NCBI GenBank assembly: GCA_937892695.1 | Contig: CALBJK010000265.1 | Location: 1-5,329 of the forward strand | Length of the DNA: 5,329 nt | Source: an uncultured Prevotella sp. | Lineage (GTDB): Bacteria; Bacteroidota; Bacteroidia; Bacteroidales; Bacteroidaceae | Reading direction: 5' to 3' | In this document: one piece after another, positions 1-5,187 of the stretch | How positions within the stretch are numbered: the first letter of the stretch is position 1 | Layout: each line of letters opens with the position of its first letter | Translations under genes and position numbers: made by a program | Notes under the pieces: generated by a model | What the model saw: only the letters and a program-made list of their open reading frames with translations | What the model was told of the DNA's origin: nothing | The model's database searches: none

Positions 1-401
1 CCAGCTTGGAATACCCAGTTGCCATGCCAGCCCGGGGTCGAGGTGTACTTGGAGTCAATCTCCTCGCGCTGAGGTCCGTACTTGCCGTAAATGTCGCAAA
101 GAGACGTCCCGTCTGGTTTATCAGCCGTACCAGCCGTAAAACCGGAAAAATCCTCGTTTGTCAATTCGTCTTTCTGTACTATCCCCGACCAGTCTTTGGT
201 GGAGATTCTCGGCAGTGAGCCATTTTCGCTTTCACCACCGACATTTTTCAATGCTTTCGCTCTTGGAACTTTCTTTCCGTTTACCGTAACGGTTTGTGAT
301 TCGTCATTCAAAAGCCGTATGTTCTTTTGTGCCGACACACTTTCGGACGCAAACAGACAGAAGGTGAAGAGTAATCCTGTGAGTAAAATATTCTTTCTCA
401 T
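1..401 (-). CDS. Large exported/cell-surface protein, N-terminal 133 residues only (partial)
   Basis: The reading frame opens with ATG at 401 and runs open to the left edge, so the 3' part is missing. Residues 1-24 form a clear signal peptide (MRKN, then a hydrophobic LLTGLLFTFCLF stretch, then SVSA) with predicted cleavage before Gln25, typical of Bacteroidetes exported proteins. The mature part starts QKNIRLLNDE and has a short beta-rich segment around VTVNGKKVP. It then enters a stretch containing EDFSGFTAGTADKPD and STPGWHGNWVFQAG. I recognise this style from large Prevotella/Bacteroides surface proteins with jelly-roll (choice-of-anchor-like) modules, often exported by the type IX system. 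That assignment is from memory of the family, not a search. The C-terminus, where a sorting domain would lie, is outside the window. The gene lies 197 bases downstream of the AraC-type regulator on the same strand and has its own promoter-like box, so it is a plausible target of that regulator. Confidence 0.85.
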   Translation of the reverse strand, partial: MRKNILLTGLLFTFCLFASESVSAQKNIRLLNDESQTVTVNGKKVPRAKALKNVGGESENGSLPRISTKDWSGIVQKDELTNEDFSGFTAGTADKPDGTSLCDIYGKYGPQREEIDSKYTSTPGWHGNWVFQA

Positions 402-411
402 CAACCAAATT

Positions 412-444
412 GTTATCCGGACTCTTTTAAAATATGCCGATAAC
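412..444 (-). promoter_or_regulatory. Leader stem-loop just upstream of the exported-protein start
   Basis: On the minus strand GTTATCGG (437-444) pairs with CCGGATAAC (412-420), an 8-bp stem with one bulged base and a 16-base A/T-rich loop. It ends about 10 bases before the ATG at 401, so in the mRNA it would sit next to the ribosome-loading region and could modulate translation. It could also be chance. Confidence 0.35.
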
Positions 445-465
445 CAAGTAGAGTCTCCATTTGAC

Positions 466-499
466 TTTGCAACCGGCCTTCATCATGTACGGTTGCAAA
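466..499. repeat. Perfect 10-bp inverted repeat overlapping a promoter -7 box
   Basis: TTTGCAACCG (466-475) and CGGTTGCAAA (490-499) are perfect reverse complements separated by 14 bases. The right arm contains the TTTG of the minus-strand TAAATTTG box at 496-503. This suggests an operator for the exported-protein gene. If transcription starts further upstream, it would instead be an RNA hairpin. Confidence 0.6.
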
Positions 500-503
500 T
501 TTA
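496..503 (-). promoter_or_regulatory. Candidate -7 promoter box for the exported-protein gene
   Basis: The minus strand reads TAAATTTG, matching the Bacteroidetes TAnnTTTG consensus, about 95 bases before the ATG at 401. No TTTG is present at the usual 19-21 base spacing upstream, so it would be a weak or activator-dependent promoter. That fits a gene with an AraC-type regulator next to it. A TACCTTTC stretch at 528-535 is a poorer alternative. Confidence 0.45.
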
Positions 504-598
504 TATCATTGAAGTCAGAATGGAGCAGAAAGGTAGCAAGTCCATGTCTTCAATTATAAATAAAGACACAAAATGTTTGTTTTTACGGCATATAACGA

Positions 599-1483
599 CT
601 ATTTGTCAACCGAAGTCTTCTGGTATTCAGACGGCGTAAGCCCCGTAATCTTCTTGAATGTAGCCACAAAAGTGGTACGGCTCTTAAACCCGACACTCGC
701 CGCCACAGCTTCGATAGTGAGGTGTCCGAAATTCTTGTCGGTGAGCCGTCGGCACGCTTCCTTTATACGATAATCATTGAGTATGGCATTGAAGTTCTTG
801 CCCGACAGCTCGTTTATAGCCTGTGACACTTTGGGATAAGGACATCTGACAAGCCCGGACAGCTTCTTCAGATTGAAATCGTCCTTGCATATAACCTCCG
901 TGTCTGCCATCACAAGACAAACCTTATCGTATATTTCCTCTTTCTCGGCTTCTCCCATTGTGCTGTTCACATACCTTTGTTTCTGGCTCTGAGAGGCAAG
1001 TTCGCTCTGCAACGATTCTATCTGTTTCTCGTAGCCGTCGCGGGTGCGTCGCATCATGTCGTCGTTTTTAATCAGATCCTGCATTCTGGCGAACATCACC
1101 TTGTGGCTTTCGTTAAGTTTCCTGTTCTTACGCATTATCACGGTCAAGGCCAAGGCTGTCAGCGACGCTATCACACCGACAAGGAGAATTATAACATAAA
1201 GAAGCTTTCTCTGCCTTGCCATAATTATTATTTCTTCGTTTGCCGACTGCAACCTGTCCAGAAACTGCAGCTCTCCGATATTCCTAAGCTTGCCGCCACG
1301 TTCTATTTCGTCCTTCGTCTTGAAGTATTGCAGCTGATAGTATTGTGCTTTTCGCTCGTTGCCCTCATCCCGATAAAAATCGTAAAGACTCTTGCAGTAA
1401 TCTACCTCAAAATCTTTCAGATTGTATTTACGTATCACATTATCCAGTTTTTTCCAACGTTCCGAGCATCTTGTTTTTCTCAC
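599..1483 (-). CDS. C-terminal part of a membrane-anchored AraC-family regulator (downstream piece of a frameshifted gene)
   Basis: This frame encodes the output half of a one-component membrane regulator. The open frame is 294 residues from a GTG at 1483, but the first 12 residues are an out-of-frame artefact; true homologous sequence probably begins at LDNVIRKYN. The end of the helical repeat region spans about residues 13-85. It is followed by one membrane helix (about 94-117, LLYVIILLVGVIASLTALAL), a charged coiled coil (about 118-170) and an AraC-type helix-turn-helix domain (about 185-290). The DNA-binding domain includes FNLKKLSGLVRCPYPKVSQA for the first helix-turn-helix, and LTIEAVAASVGFKSRTTF followed by FKKITGLTPSEYQK for the second, the best conserved part of the family. 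It overlaps the upstream frame by 44 bases and is shifted by one base relative to it. Alone it lacks the periplasmic sensor and an obvious ribosome site, so it may not be made separately. Confidence 0.85.
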   Translation of the reverse strand: MRKTRCSERWKKLDNVIRKYNLKDFEVDYCKSLYDFYRDEGNERKAQYYQLQYFKTKDEIERGGKLRNIGELQFLDRLQSANEEIIIMARQRKLLYVIILLVGVIASLTALALTVIMRKNRKLNESHKVMFARMQDLIKNDDMMRRTRDGYEKQIESLQSELASQSQKQRYVNSTMGEAEKEEIYDKVCLVMADTEVICKDDFNLKKLSGLVRCPYPKVSQAINELSGKNFNAILNDYRIKEACRRLTDKNFGHLTIEAVAASVGFKSRTTFVATFKKITGLTPSEYQKTSVDK

Positions 1484-2312
1484 CCATTAGCGAGAAGGTT
1501 TCCGCCTGATGGTTGTAAGCTGCTGCAAGATACCTTTCGGGCGTGACTTTTGCGTCAATGCAGTCCTCCATAGCAACGAAGCAAGACAAAGCCTCGGCAT
1601 ACCGTTTCTTGGCCAGTGCGGCATTGCCCGTTATGAGCAGACGGTTATATTTAACCAGCGGAACGCCGGAAGGGAAATTCAGTTTCATATAACTGTCAAG
1701 CTCTTTTTTCACATACGCTGTCAGCCTTGCCGTATAGGCGACATCTACCATGTTGGCTACCGCTATCTGTACGGCATCCCAATCTTTCGTCTTACGGGCA
1801 TAAAAGAACGATTTCTTGTAGCAGTCCAACGCCTCACGCGCACCGTGGCTGTCGTTCTGAACCACTATGACCGTACTGTAAAGATTGCCCAAATTCATGT
1901 AAAGATACGCCATATTGGCGTTGTCGCCCGTTTCTTCTGCAATTTTCAGCGAACGGGTATAGCAAGAAAAGGCTTTCTGATAGTCATAGTAATGGTAAAG
2001 GCAGAGATATCCTATATTGTTCATCGCGCGAAGGAATAGATTTGTGACTTCCTCTGATGTCTCGCCGGAATAATAGCGGTTCACTATCTCCGACATGTAC
2101 ATCATTGCGCTGTCTACATGTTGGTCGGCCATTATCAATTGGCGGCTTCTGTCAAGCAATTTCCGACTCGGCCACTTGCGCCATACGACGGAATCGGGCC
2201 TGGCACCGTCTCTGCCGGCTGCCGGGCTGTCTGTCATTACGGCAACAAACATTATCAATAGCAGAAAAGTAACCAACCTATTGATATATATTTTTGTATT
2301 ATTTGCGTACAT
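1440..2312 (-). CDS. N-terminal TPR sensor part of the frameshifted AraC-family regulator
   Basis: The frame runs 290 residues from ATG at 2312. Residues about 10-28 (INRLVTFLLLIMFVAVM) form a signal peptide or signal anchor. The rest is alpha-helical with TPR-like repeats, clearest at about 96-129 (NNIGYLCLYHYYDYQKAFSC onward) and 135-176 (AYLYMNLGNLY, then ALDCYKKSFFYA). More helical hairpins follow to about residue 285. In this Bacteroidales family the TPR region is thought to face the periplasm and sense a signal, with the AraC domain in the cytoplasm. The frame ends in TGEK-free junk: after LGTLEK it reads Thr-Gly-stop, just after a run of six A on the coding strand. With five A it reads LEKLDNVIRKYN and joins the downstream piece, giving 288 + 282 = 570 residues, a normal length for the family. 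No in-frame upstream start exists. The gene is therefore either mutated, variable, or carries a sequencing error. Confidence 0.85.
   Translation of the reverse strand: MYANNTKIYINRLVTFLLLIMFVAVMTDSPAAGRDGARPDSVVWRKWPSRKLLDRSRQLIMADQHVDSAMMYMSEIVNRYYSGETSEEVTNLFLRAMNNIGYLCLYHYYDYQKAFSCYTRSLKIAEETGDNANMAYLYMNLGNLYSTVIVVQNDSHGAREALDCYKKSFFYARKTKDWDAVQIAVANMVDVAYTARLTAYVKKELDSYMKLNFPSGVPLVKYNRLLITGNAALAKKRYAEALSCFVAMEDCIDAKVTPERYLAAAYNHQAETFSLMGEKNKMLGTLEKTG
1448..1453 (-). other. Homopolymer frameshift site splitting the regulator
   Basis: There are six T on the plus strand (six A on the coding strand). The upstream frame hits TAA six bases after the run. A one-base deletion restores the downstream frame. 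A -1 ribosomal slip does not help, because that frame meets TGA within a few codons; only loss of one base, gain of two, or an equivalent +1 shift rescues the protein. Confidence 0.85.
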
Positions 2313-2329
2313 GAAGTTCTAATTTAGTA

Positions 2330-2337
2330 CAAAAGTA
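2330..2337 (-). promoter_or_regulatory. Candidate -7 promoter box of the regulator gene
   Basis: The minus strand reads TACTTTTG, matching TAnnTTTG. No good TTTG lies 19-21 bases upstream; a short palindrome GGAA-T-TTCC at 2349-2357 lies there instead. The box is only 17 bases from the ATG at 2312, so the mRNA leader would be very short. Moderate to low certainty. Confidence 0.35.
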
Positions 2338-2407
2338 AAGAAATTATCGGAATTTCCATATATAGGACAAATAAAAAAAAGGTCTATTCTATAACGAATG
2401 GTGTGGG

Positions 2408-2440
2408 CAGTAGGGACGCACGGCTCGTGCATCCCTACTG
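2408..2440. repeat. REP-like hairpin
   Basis: CAGTAGGGACGCACG (2408-2422) and CGTGCATCCCTACTG (2426-2440) form 15-bp arms with a single C/A mismatch around a 3-base GCT loop. No T-run follows on either strand, so it does not look like a terminator. Its GTAGGGACGCACG arm resembles dispersed intergenic palindromes I associate with Bacteroidetes genomes; a whole-genome copy count would settle this. Confidence 0.65.
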
Positions 2441-2686
2441 ATTAACGATAGACTCATATAATTCTTTAGACAGCCACACTTACCCACACTAAACGTTACA
2501 GAGCCTAAAAAAGAAATTTGTCGGCATAATGTAGCGAGAAATAAGCCGGACAGGAACGAAAAATAAAAACAAGAAAAGCCGACCGGCGCACATTGTTACA
2601 GAAATGCAATATGACATAAAAGTCCACTCAATAATGACAATTCGTCAATACGGCCAGACATCCGAAATGGTACTAATTTATGATAT

Positions 2687-2774
2687 GCCGCATATCGTGT
2701 CCTGAAACGCGGCATATCAGAGCGCGAAATGCGGCATATTGGAAGCTAATATGCCGCATATTGGAACGCGAAAA
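2687..2774. repeat. Four tandem 22-bp units with a conserved GC[C/G]GCATAT[C/T] core
   Basis: The core begins at 2687, 2709, 2731 and 2753, exactly 22 bases apart: GCCGCATATC, GCGGCATATC, GCGGCATATT, GCCGCATATT. The remaining 12 bases of each unit are looser; units 2 and 4 share GCGCGAAA/ACGCGAAA-type endings. The outer two cores are each the centre of a 15-base palindrome (GATATGCCGCATATC at 2682-2696, AATATGCCGCATATT at 2748-2762). A period of about two helical turns would place the cores on one face of the DNA, as in a multi-site protein-binding array. Alternatively it is a dispersed intergenic repeat family. Confidence 0.8.
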
Positions 2775-2976
2775 GATGGTGTTTATAGTTTATTGATTAT
2801 CAACAGGTTGGAGAAACGCAAACAGACGGCTGCGATACCAGATACAGTCATTCGACGTAAATACGAAACGTAAGCAGAACGAGGATTTCCAAAACAAATA
2901 ATGGACAATGGCTGGCATATTAGCCAAGGAGTCACTGGATGTTAAACACTAACAACAAAACTCCACGCGATTGGCA

Positions 2977-2985
2977 TAATCTTTG
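2977..2985 (+). promoter_or_regulatory. Candidate promoter box of the HD-domain gene
   Basis: TAATCTTTG resembles TAnnTTTG with one extra base, and it is followed by C as in many Bacteroidetes promoters. It lies about 95 bases before the HD gene start. No clear -33 TTTG is seen, so this is tentative. Confidence 0.35.
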
Positions 2986-3010
2986 CAAGATTAATAAAAC
3001 AAGAAAAGGG

Positions 3011-3082
3011 ATGAGCCATGTCATTTTTGCATCTGCCAGATGTGACAAGCCAATCTACAGAACCCTGACAAGAAGACTATGA
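3011..3082 (+). other. Possible 23-codon leader ORF overlapping the HD gene start
   Basis: An ATG at 3011, preceded by a purine-rich AAGAAAAGGG, opens a 23-codon frame (MSHVIFASARC onward). Its TGA at 3080-3082 overlaps the HD gene ATG at 3079 in the ATGA arrangement typical of translational coupling. The peptide resembles nothing I know and may be chance. Confidence 0.25.
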
Positions 3083-3711
3083 GCAAGACTAAGGAAGAAA
3101 ACAAACAAGAATTTCTCGACCTGCTGCGCTCCACCAAACGCGAAGGTGTAGAATACGTGATTGAAGACCTCGAAAAAATGGGGTTCTTCACAGCTCCGGC
3201 CTCGGCCGGACACCACCTGAACACCGAAGGCGGACTGGTAGAACATTCGCTCAACGTGTGCAAGACAGCCCTCGCTATATGGGAAGCGATGAAGCCGCTC
3301 GAACCGTCGCTCGAACAAGAGGTGAAACGCGACAGCATCATCATAGCTGCATTGCTACATGACGTATGCAAAAGCGACATATACGTCAAGACTGTGAAGA
3401 AACGCAAGAACGCTCTCGGCCAGTGGGAAGACGCCGAAGGATATAAAGTGACATACAAGAATTTTCCGATGGGACACGGAGAAAAATCGCTCGTGCTGAT
3501 GCTCTGCAGCGGTCTCGACCTGAGCGACGACGAGATGTTGGCCATACGCTGGCACATGGGGGCATGGGGACTGAACATGAACAGTCTAGAGGACATGCGC
3601 AGTTACGACTCGGCACGTATGCAGTATCCGCTGGTGTCAATAATCCATTCGGCCGACACGCTCGCCGCAAGTATCATGGAGCGCAAAGGCGGCGACACAG
3701 ACGAGCTGTAA
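3079..3711 (+). CDS. HD-domain metal-dependent phosphohydrolase
   Basis: The protein has 210 residues and should be cytoplasmic, with no signal peptide or membrane helix. The HD-superfamily metal ligands are in order: His56 in GGLVEHSLNV, His94-Asp95 in AALLHDVCKSD, His133 in MGHGEKS, His159 in IRWHMGAW, and Asp193 in HSADTLA. This fits a complete, probably active phosphohydrolase or nucleic-acid/nucleotide phosphodiesterase. The GGLVEHS and LLHDVCK motifs resemble the HD domain of YhaM-type 3'-5' exoribonucleases, but the OB-fold part of YhaM is missing, so the substrate cannot be named. The start at 3079 is chosen because the next upstream in-frame ATG (3040) is followed at once by TGA. The gene converges on the ferredoxin gene across 89 bases holding a shared terminator. 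It is divergent from the regulator and has no operon partner in view. Codon use looks like that of its neighbours. Confidence 0.88.
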   Translation: MSKTKEENKQEFLDLLRSTKREGVEYVIEDLEKMGFFTAPASAGHHLNTEGGLVEHSLNVCKTALAIWEAMKPLEPSLEQEVKRDSIIIAALLHDVCKSDIYVKTVKKRKNALGQWEDAEGYKVTYKNFPMGHGEKSLVLMLCSGLDLSDDEMLAIRWHMGAWGLNMNSLEDMRSYDSARMQYPLVSIIHSADTLAASIMERKGGDTDEL

Positions 3712-3741
3712 GCAAAAACAACGGCAACAGACAAGTATTAA

Positions 3742-3775
3742 AAAGGCAGCCTGCCACTAACGGAAGACTGCCTTT
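3742..3775. terminator. Bidirectional rho-independent terminator between convergent genes
   Basis: AAAGGCAG (3742-3749) pairs perfectly with CTGCCTTT (3768-3775) around an 18-base loop. On the minus strand the stem runs into a five-T tract, serving the ferredoxin gene. On the plus strand it ends in TTTATC, serving the HD gene. An alternative tight fold, GGCAG-C-CTGCC, lies within the left arm and loop. Confidence 0.75.
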
Positions 3776-3800
3776 ATCATAAATTAATCTCAAAATATCC

Positions 3801-3971
3801 TTATTCGGGAAGGCTGATAGCCTCCTGAGGACATACGCTAGCGCATGTCCCGCACTCTGTGCACATATCAGGATTGATAGAATACTTTTCGCCCTCAGAG
3901 ATTGCTCCAACGGGGCATTCGTCGATACATGTACCGCAAGCGATACAGTTGTCACCAATTACGTAAGCCAT
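3801..3971 (-). CDS. Small 2[4Fe-4S] ferredoxin
   Basis: This 56-residue cytoplasmic electron carrier reads MAYVIGDNCIACGTCIDECP at its start. It has two complete cluster-binding motifs, CxxCxxCxxxCP: Cys9, 12, 15, 19 and Cys37, 40, 43, 47. Each motif's last Cys also joins the opposite cluster in the known fold. Length and spacing match clostridial-type bacterial ferredoxins, which pass low-potential electrons for enzymes such as pyruvate:ferredoxin oxidoreductase in anaerobes. The actual partner cannot be told from this window. The start is the only ATG before the first cysteine. A promoter with a palindromic element lies about 75 bases upstream, and the transcript ends at the hairpin shared with the HD gene. 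It appears to be a single-gene transcript. The long open frame on the same strand at 3674-3958 is a shadow of this gene. Confidence 0.96.
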   Translation of the reverse strand: MAYVIGDNCIACGTCIDECPVGAISEGEKYSINPDMCTECGTCASVCPQEAISLPE

Positions 3972-4005
3972 AATGTTATTGATTTATTGTTATTAATGTT
4001 ATTGA
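3971..4005 (-). repeat. Duplicated 12-bp element in the ferredoxin leader
   Basis: TAATGTTATTGA (plus-strand reading) occurs at 3971-3982 and again at 3994-4005, a 23-base offset. On the coding strand the second copy ends right at the ATG. The leader is A/T-rich, which suits ribosome loading in Bacteroidetes; the duplication may be simple A/T bias. Confidence 0.5.
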
Positions 4006-4044
4006 CTTGATTGTGGGTGTGTGTATACCTACTTTCATACTTTG

Positions 4045-4078
4045 CAAAGGTACATCTTTTTTGCTTAATACCTACAAA
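4045..4078 (-). promoter_or_regulatory. Ferredoxin promoter
   Basis: On the minus strand TACCTTTG (4045-4052) is a full -7 match and TTTG (4075-4078) is the -33 element, with 22 bases between, slightly over the usual 19-21. The predicted mRNA leader is about 65-70 bases long. The -33 element lies at the centre of the palindrome at 4067-4086. Confidence 0.7.
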
Positions 4079-4086
4079 TAGGTATT
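4067..4086. promoter_or_regulatory. Perfect palindrome over the ferredoxin -33 element (candidate operator)
   Basis: AATACCTA (4067-4074) and TAGGTATT (4079-4086) are perfect reverse complements around CAAA, which on the minus strand is the -33 TTTG. The half-site ATACCTAC recurs at 4025-4032 on the other side of the -7 box, 43 bases (about four helical turns) away. This looks like a repressor site, but the regulator is unknown. Confidence 0.55.
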
Positions 4087-4171
4087 GCTTTTAGCATTCT
4101 TTTACCATTCATGTTCTTGATTTTATAAAAAAGGACAGTAACACAATAAGCTGCAGCCACAATCGTTAATA

Positions 4172-4924
4172 ATGTATATGAAACGCTACGTCATAACGGT
4201 AATCACACTAATATGGGTGTTCTGCTCTTCGAATGCGCAAGAACGCACAGTGGAGAACAGGCCTTATACCGACCTGCGTCCGTTCCACTTCGGAGTGCTC
4301 GTAGGAACTCATCTGCAAGACATGGAACTGCTCAACGCCGGACCACAGGTAATCACGAACGACGATGGCACGACTGCCAATACCGTAGTGACGGTCGACC
4401 AGAACAGATGGGATATAGGCTTTCATGTGGGTGTACTGGGCGAGCTGCGTCTGAACACTTACTTCCAGTTGCGTGTGGCTCCGGCCATGTACTTCGGGAC
4501 ACGTCACCTTACATTCCATGATTTCACCGACCTGCACTCTGACGGAACACCCAAGGAGACTACCCAGGAGCTGAAGTCGGCCTATATCTCTACAGCCGTA
4601 GACATGATTTTCGCTGCGCCGCGTTTCAACAACCATCGTCCTTACTTAGTGGCGGGTATAAATCCGATGATAAATCTCAGCGGCAAAAGCAGCGACTATA
4701 TAAAGCTGAAACGCACCGGACTGAGCCTGGAAATAGGTGCCGGATGCGACTTTTACCTTCCTTTCTTCAAACTGCGGCCAGAACTGAAATTCGTCTACGG
4801 ACTGGGCAACAACCTCGACACAGAACACTACAAACAAGTGCGCGACAAGAATCTGTTGCGATACACCAACGCTGCCAAAGAAGCCCACAGCAAGATGTTC
4901 GTACTCACATTCTACTTTGAATGA
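4172..4924 (+). CDS. porT: PorT-like outer-membrane beta-barrel protein (type IX secretion)
   Basis: The 250-residue protein starts MYMKRYVITVITLIWVFCSS and has a signal peptide ending at Ala22, with Gln23 as the likely mature N-terminus. The first ATG is 4172; the ATG at 4178 (MKRYV) gives an equally good signal peptide and may be the real start. The mature protein opens with ENRPYTDLRPFHFGVLVGTH, a segment I recognise from PorT proteins. Alternating amphipathic beta strands follow (for example FHVGVLGELRL, YFQLRVAPAMYFG, PYLVAGINPMINL, LSLEIGAGCDFYLP) up to an aromatic C-terminus, KMFVLTFYFE, typical of barrels inserted by the Bam machinery. In Porphyromonas, PorT is needed for type IX secretion of gingipains. 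Other small Bacteroidetes barrels look alike, so barrel is near certain and PorT is probable. The gene seems to stand alone; I see no consensus promoter in the roughly 85 bases before it. Confidence 0.8.
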   Translation: MYMKRYVITVITLIWVFCSSNAQERTVENRPYTDLRPFHFGVLVGTHLQDMELLNAGPQVITNDDGTTANTVVTVDQNRWDIGFHVGVLGELRLNTYFQLRVAPAMYFGTRHLTFHDFTDLHSDGTPKETTQELKSAYISTAVDMIFAAPRFNNHRPYLVAGINPMINLSGKSSDYIKLKRTGLSLEIGAGCDFYLPFFKLRPELKFVYGLGNNLDTEHYKQVRDKNLLRYTNAAKEAHSKMFVLTFYFE

Positions 4925-4954
4925 CTCACAACCAGAACTAAGCCTATTGACCAA

Positions 4955-4973
4955 GATGGGACATTTCCCCATC
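4955..4973 (+). terminator. Weak candidate terminator of the PorT-like gene
   Basis: GATGGG (4955-4960) pairs with CCCATC (4968-4973) around seven bases, 31 bases after the stop codon. No T-run follows (CGGATTATAG), so it is a poor intrinsic terminator, though it could stabilise a 3' end. Confidence 0.3.
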
Positions 4974-5013
4974 CGGATTATAGATATCCCTAACACAACT
5001 TAGGAATTTTCCC

Positions 5014-5044
5014 TTTGACAGTCATGGGCTTTTCCATACCTTTG
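5014..5044 (+). promoter_or_regulatory. Near-perfect Bacteroidetes promoter
   Basis: TTTG (5014-5017), exactly 19 bases, then TACCTTTG (5037-5044) followed by CAAATA. This is the best promoter in the window. Transcription should start near 5050, but no sizeable gene follows within the window, so it may drive a small RNA or a long leader. Confidence 0.8.
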
Positions 5045-5049
5045 CAAAT

Positions 5050-5187
5050 ATAAAAAGACAACACCTCTACAGAAAAGGCATAAGTCTTAAATTGGCGGGA
5101 CAAGCGTTACAGCGATTACAAAGCGGTTGCATTGTCCATGATTGCCAGGCAAACCGGATAGAGAAAAAATCGGACAAACAGGACAAA
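5050..5187 (+). ncRNA. Possible small RNA or structured leader
   Basis: The region follows the strong promoter. GGACAA at 5098-5103 can pair with TTGTCC at 5132-5137. CGGTTGC at 5124-5130 can pair with GCAAACCG at 5149-5156 (one bulge). The two pairings interleave, so they form either a pseudoknot or exclusive alternatives. GGACAA occurs again at 5172 and 5181, giving further partners for TTGTCC. No known RNA family is recognised and no clear 3' end is seen. Confidence 0.3.

Larger units (their letters stand above)
2313..3078. other. 766-base non-coding region with repeats
   Basis: No convincing gene is visible on either strand between the divergent regulator and HD-domain genes. From left to right it holds the regulator's promoter-like box, an A-rich stretch, a REP-like hairpin at 2408-2440 and about 240 bases with no recognised feature. 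After these come the four-unit 22-bp repeat at 2687-2774, about 200 further unassigned bases, and the promoter-like box and short leader frame of the HD gene. It is unusually long and repeat-rich for a divergent intergenic region. Confidence 0.7.

Noticed and set aside
568..580. Terminator of the regulator gene (ACAAA-ATG-TTTGT)
   Set aside because: The stem is only 5 bp and A/T-rich, with no T-run on the minus strand.
91..639. 182-codon plus-strand open frame
   Set aside because: It runs opposite the exported-protein gene, whose signal peptide and surface motifs are clear, and across its leader and the regulator's 3' end.
1481..1483. GTG as a genuine start of a separate AraC protein
   Set aside because: The first 12 residues are frame artefact, no ribosome site is evident, and the downstream sequence continues the upstream helical repeats once one base is removed.
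977..1546. 189-codon plus-strand open frame, and similar ones at 1509-2039 and 4208-4636 (minus)
   Set aside because: They are antisense to the regulator and the PorT-like gene, with shadow-like composition and no motifs.
2687..2774. CRISPR array
   Set aside because: The conserved core is only 10 bases, the period is 22, and there are no unique spacers of usual length and no cas genes.
2795..2812. DnaA box or replication origin near TTATCAACA
   Set aside because: It is a single imperfect match without a cluster, and no replication genes are nearby.
3021..3596. 191-codon minus-strand open frame
   Set aside because: It is antisense to the HD-domain gene, whose motifs are unmistakable. The translated protein is Ser/Arg/Cys-rich with no recognisable domain.
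5142..5152. TTGCC-A-GGCAA as an RNA hairpin
   Set aside because: The one-base loop is too tight for RNA. It could be a small DNA palindrome, but nothing else supports a site there.
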